NCBI GenBank assembly: GCA_958510875.1
Contig: OY294067.1
Location: 256,371,736-256,435,735, forward strand
Direction of reading: 5' to 3'
Source: Endomychus coccineus
Taxonomy: Eukaryota; Arthropoda; Insecta; Coleoptera; Endomychidae
Length of the DNA stretch: 64,000 nucleotides
The notes beneath the pieces are model-generated. The model saw nothing but the letters and a program-made list of their open reading frames with translations, did no database searches and was not told the DNA's origin. Within the stretch, counting starts at the first letter, position 1; the number at the start of each line of letters is the position of its first letter. Below, one piece after another: positions 56,210 through 64,000 of this stretch. The position numbers and the translations under genes were made by a program.

Positions 56210-57001
56210 CTCCAGAGTAGACCTGATGCAACGTCAAAGGCGAGAAGGCTGCTTTAGTTAGACTGATGTCTCTTATGGCCTCAGGTTGCTACCTAAAAGA
56301 AGCCAGTGCTGGACATTCTACTAGGATTTGAGAGGCAGTTTCATCCGCCTTTCCGCGGCTGTAAGAACTCCTGTCACCAGTTTCCTTCAATCAATCAATC
56401 AAAACGAGGGCGGACAAGTCCGGAGCACTTAGAACCCTTGATTGGGTCTCCATTGTGCGCCCCTTGATACAAAAATCAGACCAGCAGGCGTAAGGCAGTG
56501 CCGAAGGCTAAGATTATTAATGAACTGATATCTATTATGGCTTCAAGCGGCATATGTGTGCTGCCGAAGTGTTGTAGCCTAAGAGAAGCCAGTGCTGGAC
56601 ATTCTGCTAGGATGTGAGAGGTAGTTTCGTCCGCCTCTCCAAATCTACTACAAGCTGGGTCTTCAACAATGCCCATTGTGTGTAGATGTAGGGTAACAGT
56701 GTCCTGTGAGGAGTCTTAGGTTTTAGTTTTAGGCCTCACATGCTCTAAAGAGTGTAGGGTTTTAGAGACTTTAGGCAAGAACTCCATAATGTTGGAGCTT
56801 CACCTGCCTCATGCTGGGGGCACCACGCCAGACCGAGAGCCACTGTCTATCCAGTAGCTCCTTGAGGGCGTGGAGCCCGGTGGTCGATAAAATTGACGAG
56901 TTTCCTCCAAAATCGGTGCTTGTTTGCTTTAAGGGTTGAGTGAAGTAGAGCGGATTCTTAACGAAGTTTATTAAAAGTATCTTTGCAACAGCCAAAAACA
57001 C
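56210..57001 (-). pseudogene. LINE C-terminal region with partial tandem duplication
   Basis: Minus strand from 57001: LKELLDRQWLSVWRGAPSMR, QVKLQHYG, a degraded stretch, then HTMGIVEDPACSRFGEADET, SHILAECPALASLRLQHFGS and a C-terminal tail ending near 56476, the CCHC-like end of an I/R1-type ORF2. A second, shorter copy of the same end (EFLQPRKGG, CLSNPSRMSSTGFF) lies at 56270-56390, separated by 3'-UTR sequence. RNase H and RT are absent. Confidence 0.75.
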
Positions 57002-57850
57002 AATCAGGAATTGTTACATTATAGTAACAATTATTACGCCACAAGCTATTAAGAAAAAAATGGAGAATAATTGCAAGTAGCTGCAGAATCGTAAATTCGA
57101 AAATTAGGCGTAGGCTCGTAGAGATGCAGTCTCATACATTTTTAACCAACTAATTCGTATTCGCGCAGAGTAACGACCCAAATGAATGAAATTTAGTGCA
57201 ATTGGGTAATCGTAGGAAGTTGCATAAATTCATTGAAGCGAAATTTTAATTCACTAACATACCGTTTAGAACTATCTAGGAATTATAAACACTGTTTCGC
57301 ATTTTGCCGAAATAAATTTGGATCAAATGAAACATATTTGTCATATATCACATTAAACTGTTTCTACGATTTCGATTTTTACTGTTCATTTTCAAAACAT
57401 AAATGAAGGGGATCGGAACGTTGCATTTATCAATTGAGAACTGATCCGTAGATCGGTTCCCTTACCCTCCTTTTATTAGCAAATTTTTCGCTTTCTTCCG
57501 TCTGTCTGTCTGGACGTCCGTCGCGATTTGCTTGTCTACACGATAACTGAAAAACGAAGGAGCCTTATCATATTCAAATGTTGACAAAAAACTGTTTGCT
57601 GTTCGGTGACGAACCTTATTATTATTCAGGGAAATCGTGTAATAAACACACCAATTTCTGAAGGGTTGAAAATTTTAAAAACCGTAATTCCCAAAGTATA
57701 CATTGAATCAATTCAAAATTTTGACAGTAAATTAAAATTAATTTACTGTGCTTTCATCCAAATTTCAACAAAATCGTTCAACAACTACAACAATGAAAAT
57801 ACAAATTTAAATTTAAACCGTACTTTTTATTAAAATGACGATGAACCAAA
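57002..57850. other. Non-coding, with CTGTCTGTCTGGACGTCCGT tract
   Basis: No gene recognised. 57510-57535 has a GTCTGTCTG/GACGTCCGTCG tract like that found in many insect dispersed repeats. Confidence 0.4.
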
Positions 57851-57905
57851 GGCATGGTCTAGGGGCTAGCGGCTCTTACTCAGTAGGCTCGGATTCGATT
57901 CCCAG
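57851..57905 (+). repeat. tRNA-like head of a SINE (degenerate)
   Basis: TGGTCTAGGGGCTAGCGG fits an internal A box with D-arm, and GGATTCGATTCCC about 30 bp later fits a B box. The T-arm has one mismatch and there is no good acceptor stem, so not a working tRNA gene. Sits directly before a repeat body shared with 39391-39650, as expected for a tRNA-derived SINE. Confidence 0.55.
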
Positions 57906-57950
57906 AAACGAAAATTTGTTTTTGTAATAACATTTTCTTAAAAACATTAT

Positions 57951-58215
57951 TAAGACGCAGTGAGCGTTAGCGAACGAAGTCGTTTCTTGATTCAATTGGG
58001 TTATTTGGCAAATGTATGTTCTCGTGTAACGGCCAAATGGTAAATGCAATCTTCATCCAAATTTTGACACAATCTAGGTGTGCTGTTCGACATGTACAGG
58101 CATAAAACTTCAGTCATACCTTAAGTCTTTAATGAGTTATTGAGCATGGCGGTCCGTCGAAATACTCGATATTCGCTCTGTTTGACGCGTCGTTAGGTGC
58201 GATGGTAGAGAGAAA
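57951..58215. repeat. Dispersed repeat body, shared with 39391-39650
   Basis: Begins GACGCAGTGAGCGTTAGCGA; CGTGTAACGGCCAAATGGTAA and GGTAGAGAGAAATATAA blocks align in order with the other copy. Both copies are clearly diverged. Confidence 0.65.
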
Positions 58216-58439
58216 TATAACGCGTTCGCTGATGGTCGCATCTGCTGATGCGGCACTCAACAAAAGGCTCGCGCATTCCATCGAGGGCATCCGACAAAGG
58301 GCTAGCGCTAGCACACAGACTACTTTAAATCCTGATTATCGCGAATCCGTATAACTCATCTAGGTTAATCCGGTATTTTATATCCTTTAAAACTTTGAAA
58401 TAACCCAGAATATACAATTATAAGAATAGATAAGTTTTA

Positions 58440-58570
58440 GAGTTCGAGTTCAGACTGAGTGAGCGTAGCGAAAAGTAAAATGAAAAAATAAAATTAAGAT
58501 AAGACTTCGATTTTCACTAATTTCATTAAGACGGAGACAGCGTAGCGAACGAAGTCTTTCCCCTTTTCGA
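58440..58570. repeat. Two GAGCGTAGCGA-type motifs with inverted flank
   Basis: GACTGAGTGAGCGTAGCGA (58452) and GACGGAGACAGCGTAGCGA with ACGAAGTCT (58531-58557) repeat the start of the 57951 repeat. AGACTTCG at 58502 is the inverse of CGAAGTCT at 58550. Confidence 0.55.
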
Positions 58571-58596
58571 CCTAGTTAATTTGAATATTATTCAGT

Positions 58597-58825
58597 TGTG
58601 TAAAAATAATTTATTTCATTATCTTCACACAAATGCGAAGAATAACTTATAGAATGTGAAATAATTATAAAAAAATAAGTAACCAAATTAAATGATTATC
58701 TATTCTCCAAGTTACACTAGTTATTTTCACTAGCTGTTGTTGTATATGTATAACTTATATTCCACGTGTGATAAGACAACAAATCAGTTCGTAATCTACA
58801 CTCGTGTTATCAACACCAGATCACA
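58597..58825 (+). repeat. Putative 5' LTR of a Ty3/Gypsy element
   Basis: Ends in CACA directly before a primer-binding site. Contains ATCAGTTCG, an arthropod initiator-like TCAGT about 40 bp before the end. Start set at a TG near 58597 by rule, not by a matching 3' LTR, which I could not find. Left boundary uncertain. Confidence 0.4.
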
Positions 58826-58840
58826 TGGCGCAGTCGGTAG
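58826..58840 (+). other. tRNA primer-binding site (tRNA-Ser type)
   Basis: TGGCGCAGTCGGTAG begins with TGG, the complement of the CCA tail, and matches the site used by many insect Gypsy elements that prime with tRNA-Ser. Confidence 0.6.
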
Positions 58841-58934
58841 GTCGCAACAAATGCAGATCTTCACATCTGAGAAACGGATGGCCAAAACGCATAAAAAAAG
58901 TTCCGTTGGGAGTTAGAGGTACTGAGATTTCGAG

Positions 58935-59910
58935 GTGAGCTGGTAAAGTTTAATGATTTATTATTCATTGGGGATAAAATAGTGCCTGAATGTAAGAGGC
59001 CAGAAATTATTGAGAAAATTCATTTCTGTCACCTTGGCATAGTAAAATGCAAAAATAGGGCAAACAAGTCCTTTTATTGACCAGGCATGAGATTCCAGAT
59101 AGAAAACATTATATCTAACTGTAGAATTGGTTTACAATATCAATGTAATAATAGAAGCGAGCCCTTAATATCTCTTAATAGAGTTGTTACCTCTCAACGA
59201 AAATGCCTTGTCCGAGACTGTGATAAAACAATTAAAATGAATGTTTTCAAGATTTGGAATAACCTCAATTGTAATCTCGGGGATTCTATTCCACAATTTA
59301 GTTCCGTATTATTTAAACAATTTTCAGAAAAGTTGGAGTTTCAGCACGTAACCTCTAGTATCCACAGTCAAATGGAATGGTAAAAAGAGCCAAGCAAAGT
59401 GTGAAGAAAATGTGACGTAAAGCTATTGACGACAAAGAAGATTTCGACATTGTTTTATTAATTTATAGAAATATGCCTATTGATCGAAATAAATACTGCC
59501 CCGCACAGCTTCTAATGTCACGTAAACTAAGAGATTTTCTGCCTATCGTTAATAGTAAACTAAAACCGATTATGAAAAATATAATTTAAACTTGCTAGGT
59601 AAACAGGAGATGAAAAAGTTACTACGACAGAGGTACAAAATCTCTAGATGAACTGCAACAAGGACAAAGTAAGATTTCAGAATAAGTTAGGTGAAGTACT
59701 CGACAAACTCAGAGAGCGTTCATACAGGGTGGAGGATAAAATTGGTTCCCGTTTTGAGAGAAACAGAAAATTTCAAAAAGCAGTCCCTAATCATAATCTG
59801 GAATACAGTATACGTCCAGAGTCTGGAATAGACAGTAGTATAGATCAAACTCTGGATACTACCCTGAGTGAATCCCTTGCTGAAATGTACGAGCCTCCCC
59901 TCTTGCACTA
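58935..59910 (+). pseudogene. Ty3/Gypsy integrase relic
   Basis: The integrase zinc-binding region is readable: VPECKRPEIIEKIHFCHLGI, then KCKNRANKSFY, stop, PGMRFQIENIISNCRIGLQYQ-like sequence. The Trp of FWPGM is a stop and the second Cys of CxxC is Gly. The catalytic core is badly degraded (SVLFKQFSEKLEFQHVTSS survives). The C-terminal part is clearer: KAIDDKEDFDIVLLIYRNMP and NKYCPAQLLMSRKLRDFLP, then a tail ending near 59908 with YEPPLLH. gag, protease, RT and the 3' LTR are missing, so most of the element has been deleted between the PBS and the integrase. Confidence 0.82.
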
Positions 59911-59989
59911 GTAGAGGTAGAATTCTTAAGAAACCTGACCGGTTGGGTTACTGATAGTTTGAAATTATTGTAAAAGATTTTTTTTTTAT

Positions 59990-61185
59990 TTTTGTTTTGT
60001 TGTGATTGTATTGAGGTGATGGAAATAGCAAATAGATATAAATGTTTGCGCTTAGCCCAAAACAGAGAAAATAATACAAAATTATTTAGTGCTGTGCATA
60101 AACATACCATATATGCTAATAAATATACCTTTAGTTTAATGAACATACATAACATGCAGATGGACGTGGAGCTGTACGACAAACCAAGATAATGCATAAT
60201 TTCGAAACTCCAATTGCATACGAATTAAGTGCTATTCATTCACCCGGTTAGAAAAGTTGATGCTCAAATAACAGAGTGCAGATGGCACACGTACGAAAAC
60301 CACGTAAATGGCTGAAAACGAATATTCAAATGCCGAAACATTGAAAATACTGATGATGAAAACATAGTTATTATTCGACATTATACAGAAGGTATTTGTA
60401 TCAGCAATTCAGCATATAAGTAAGGTATGTATATTCACAGCACTAAATTAGCAACTATTTTGTATTAACCTTTTTGTTTTGGTCCATGCTGCATATTTTT
60501 TTTAATGCTTTGGGAGTATCATATTGAATTAACTGAAACATCATTTTTTTTAGCGCTGAAACACTCAGTTTTTTAATTGGGCTGTAAAATAGTACTATAA
60601 TTTAAATTATCTTAAAAGTCATTCTGCTCACATAGATGCGGTTTTCATGGTTGGCGTACAACTCTACTACCAGTTGCTTGGAACATCATTGATTAAGAAA
60701 AAACTTATTGCTTTATAGGGAAGACAACTGCAAAGCTCAAGGCAGATGGCGCCATCATAGCACGTCCCGATTGCGACAGATGGTCGGCCGGTATCTTGGA
60801 CTTTGTTATAAGATAAAAATTGAATTTGGCATTATATAACAAATGCTCAATTTCCTTTAGTTTATGTAATTGGCAATTGAGATCAAACTCCTTAAACAAT
60901 CAGAGTTTAAATCTTTTAAGCTGTATACAGTATGATGTAGAACTGTGAAGGTTTAAAATAAAGTAGGTAATACAATTACATACAGCATCACCTGTATGTT
61001 ACACATTCCTGTCAGAAGTATAGTTAGAAGGAGATGATTATACATTACTTGCATTAATGTTGATATAGAGTAAACAACGAATATTTGAATGTAAAGAAAA
61101 TACCAGCATTTTTGATAGACATTCTTGGCTGCTATGCATTTGAACATAATATCCCCTCTTAAAATTGCAAAGCATGTGTCATCTA
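59990..61185. other. AT-rich non-coding stretch
   Basis: No gene recognised. A short GC-richer patch at 60735-60795 (GGCAGATGGCGCCATCATAG) stands out but has no known match. Confidence 0.4.
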
Positions 61186-61187
61186 GT

Positions 61188-61279
61188 ACTAAATGACATC
61201 TCCATTCTCCGACAGTCATATAAACAGCCATGGCCAACTAGATTTATCAAACTTAAAAACGCCCGCTTGACAAAGGTGG
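61188..61279. repeat. Conserved ~93-bp dispersed repeat, copy B
   Basis: Partner of 13085-13177, same orientation, with the exact 20-mer CGCCCGCTTGACAAAGGTGG. Followed by a hairpin CTTGCC-AAGA-GGGCAAG at ~61292-61310 that copy A lacks. Confidence 0.75.
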
Positions 61280-61309
61280 AAAACCAATAATCTTGCCAAG
61301 AGGGCAAGG

Positions 61310-62995
61310 TGTTGGGCATCACTTTATACGCAGTTTTCATATTTGAATAAAACTGGCTTCGCCATTTTGTTCACGTTCGAATCTACTTATTAATGTGAGC
61401 AAATGTTTTTACGACTGTTTTTTCGGAGGGACCTACAATTATAGAATATTGTCTTTGATCACTTCCGGTTTACAACCGCCTAACATCATGGACTTCTTCC
61501 CTCCAAAAACATCATTCTTAAATGGACTGGAAATTAATATGAACTTTGTTAGTTTCAATGGAGCACTCGACTTTTTGCTTTTTTTGTTTTCTGATCAAAA
61601 TTAAGAGCGTTGATGACACAACCCTCCCTTGATTCTCAACTGTTTATGAGATATGATAATTGAAAAAATATAGCGTTTGCAGGGTCTTACTTTATTGCGC
61701 TTATTGTCAAAACTAACCGAGAAACATTTAGGCTGCCATGGATACGTATAAATTTTCGAATAAAGATACTTCAACAATAAATCTCAGGTTGCAAGGTTAT
61801 CAGTCTACAGGTTTTTCCATAAGTACTCGCATATTTGTATTAAATCTTTTTTTTCTAATGTTAATTTCTTTAAAAAATATCAATTTTGGTCGCAGTCCCT
61901 CATATCTTTTTAATAATAAGCAATCAGTCAATCTGATTGAACAATTACTTGTTAGAAATTCATCTATGTCCTCTCAAACACTTGGTACGTTGACCGTCGT
62001 GGTTTTTATTAAGTACGGAAGATCCATTTAATCAATGTTCACATTTCGTTGATTTCCTCCCGCGTCAGATGGCCCTAGTTGTTCTATCCCTCTCTAGCAC
62101 TTTCTGTTGGTGGTTTATGTATATATCAACAGAGGCCTAGATCGGTGGCCTTACATCCTTACAACCCTAATCGTTCCACTAATGACTAATGCAACTGAGG
62201 AGACGACGAAACCTATTTAGCTGTGGATAGTTTTGGGTATGGGATACAAGATGGAAGGTTTTTCATTTTTCAATGTTTCATTCAATTTTCATAAGAATTT
62301 TATTTAGTGTACATTTAATTTTCATTCGTATTCAATTCAAAATTTGAATTGTAATTAATTCACACTTAGAAACAATTAATTGCAATAATATTCAGTTTAA
62401 ATAAAGTACGAATATGTTTAATGACACTTCGTACGCCATTTAGTAGTAGTTAATCAGGTAGCGCACCGGATCTTAACAAATACTAAATAGAAATACTATA
62501 CACTTGTTATTATTTGTAATTTAACACAAATGGAATATCCCCGAGGACTTGATTAATCACGATAGAAATTAACGTCCAACGAAGCTATCTATTTAAAAAT
62601 TTGCAGATCAACATGATATCCAAGGTTCGAGAATACGTGACGAGTCACCCTGGCCTACTTAATATAAAAATATTTATGTTTGTCAGGTGTAATAGGTTCG
62701 ATGATTATTCATTACGCACATGCTCAATCGATTAAATTTTATTTAATTAAAGTTTTTTATAATCCAAAAGTAATTTTATTTTTATTTGTTTACATTATTT
62801 TATATTTTCATGGTAAGTATACTCAAACTAATTATTATATGATTTATAATTATTAGTGATATATTCTTACATATCGCGAATATCACAAATAATTATTAGA
62901 GACATATCAAGTTAGCCCAACCATTGTAGTCCACGATATAATAATTATCCTAACAAATTAAAGTATATTAATCTCAAATTTGTTACACAACATTT
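61310..62995. other. AT-rich non-coding stretch
   Basis: No gene recognised. A 97-codon plus ORF at 61738-62031 matches no family I know. Confidence 0.4.
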
Positions 62996-62999
62996 TTTT

Positions 63000-64000
63000 T
63001 ATCGCATTAGTATTTAAAAAAATATGGCGTGGTGGGCTAGCTTGATAGAAAACTATTTATTGCAATTAGTTATGCAATAAACAAAATTATCCCATATTGT
63101 TTTAAAATCTAGGGGGTTTTTCGATGGGCTGGTCAAGCTTGACTGCCAAGCTACCCCAGTAATTGTAAAAGGGTATTTTCTATATAAAATCAATAGAATA
63201 CTATTCATTGCAATTAGTTACGCAAAAAAAAACCACGCTACCTTGACAGTCAAGGTAGCCCACCCCAATAAAAAATAGTGTTTTCTATTTAAAATCCATA
63301 GAAAACTATTTGTTGCAATTAGTTACGAAATCACATGTGCAAATATTAACCTAATTTTATTTATAAGATGGCGGGATGCTGTCTTTAACCTAAACCTAAC
63401 CCAACGCAAGAAAAACATTTTCGCGATCAATTCATAGCACACCATATAATCAATATCTTTATGAATAAGAGTATATTTCCGCGTAAATTTTCTAAAAAAT
63501 ATGGGCTGGTTGACTACCTTAACAGTCAAGTCCATTCGAAAACGGTATTTTCTACATAAAATCAATAGAAAACAATTTGTTGCAATTAGTTATGCTAAAA
63601 AAAATTATCGCGTTAGTTTAAAAATAATATGGGGTGGTGAGCTACCTTGATAGTCAAGCTAGTCCACCCCATTCAAACATGATATTTTCTATTTAATATT
63701 TATAGAAAACTATTTGTTGCAATTAGTTTCGAAGTCACTTGTGAAAATCATAAAATTATGTTAATATTTGCACAGTTTTCTATGAATTTTAAATAGAACA
63801 TAATTTATTTATTGGGGTGGTCTAGCTTGTCTGTCAAGGTAGCTCACCACCCCATATTTTTCAAATAACGCCATACTTTTCTTTTTTGCGTAACTAATTG
63901 CAACAAATAGTTTTCTATCGATTATATGTAGAAAATGCCGGTTTTGAATGGGTATGTGATTAAATGCAATAAATAGGACGCAATAGATTTTATATAGAAA
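63000..64000. repeat. Array of palindromic MITE modules
   Basis: A module, TATTTTCTAT..AAAATC.ATAGAAAACTA followed by TTTGTTGCAATTAGTTACG, recurs at about 63170, 63275, 63545, 63685 and inverted near 63770 and 63895. Between modules are GGGGTGG...CCACCCC hairpins; the best is CTACCTTGACAGTCAAGGTAG at 63239-63259, a perfect palindrome. Copies differ in length and orientation. The array continues past the window's right edge. Confidence 0.85.

Noticed and set aside
57851..57905. Functional tRNA gene
   Set aside because: Box-like motifs are present but the T-arm is mismatched and no acceptor stem forms; fits a SINE head better.

Overview
The window is AT-rich eukaryotic DNA made almost entirely of transposable-element (TE) sequence, with no host protein-coding gene that I can recognise. 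The mix suggests an arthropod, most likely an insect, and a beetle is a reasonable guess. It holds Penelope-like elements (PLEs) with hammerhead-ribozyme termini, mariner-type transposons (one with a DUF4817-like N-terminus), MULE, hAT and pogo-like remnants, several jockey/I/R1/CR1-like LINEs, a Ty3/Gypsy relic and many long-inverted-repeat MITEs. Species assignment is inference. Nearly every coding stretch carries stops, frameshifts or lost catalytic residues, so most calls are pseudogenes.

Region 1-11.2 kb is a dated stack of events. An old minus-strand PLE (RT at 1-770, N-terminus at 2509-2900) was hit by a younger PLE (815-2493, 15-bp target duplication with one mismatch). A 3131-bp stretch starting inside the younger PLE was then tandemly triplicated (905-10973) with only a handful of differences between copies. 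A 676-bp LINE with an (ATT)n tail sits only in copy 1. The array ends inside a LINE RT fragment.

Region 11-34 kb: sparse AT-rich DNA, a MITE fragment, a MULE relic (15.9-17.1 kb), and a 481-bp fold-back element with two opposed hammerhead ribozymes and an 11-bp target duplication (17958-18460). A PLE RT follows, split by an intact-ended mariner (19229-20708). Then come a GC-rich island with a very basic 39-codon ORF (23.3-23.9 kb), a mariner-type transposon with >500-bp inverted repeats (25329-27561), a PLE with RT, GIY-YIG and an intact-looking hammerhead (28.2-29.6 kb), and hAT, pogo, MULE and PLE pieces.

Region 34-64 kb: head-to-head LINE pseudogenes (34.4-36.7 kb), LINE RT and RNase H pieces (40.6-42.1 kb), a rearranged mariner (43.2-44.2 kb), a 78-bp palindrome (45.4 kb), a ~143-bp satellite (47.1-48.1 kb), a MITE (49-49.7 kb) and a LINE insertion with a 12-bp target duplication. 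The open 273-codon RNase H ORF of that LINE has every active-site position replaced (50.8-52.1 kb). Further on are a MITE, a PLE split by another transposon (54.3-56.2 kb), LINE tails, a tRNA-like SINE head (57.85 kb), a Gypsy LTR/PBS/integrase relic (58.6-59.9 kb) and an array of palindromic MITE modules running off the right edge.

There are no operons or cooperating genes. The organisation is nested insertion, fold-back and tandem duplication of mobile DNA. The most interesting signal is the set of PLE-borne hammerhead ribozymes, including the small double-hammerhead fold-back insertion.
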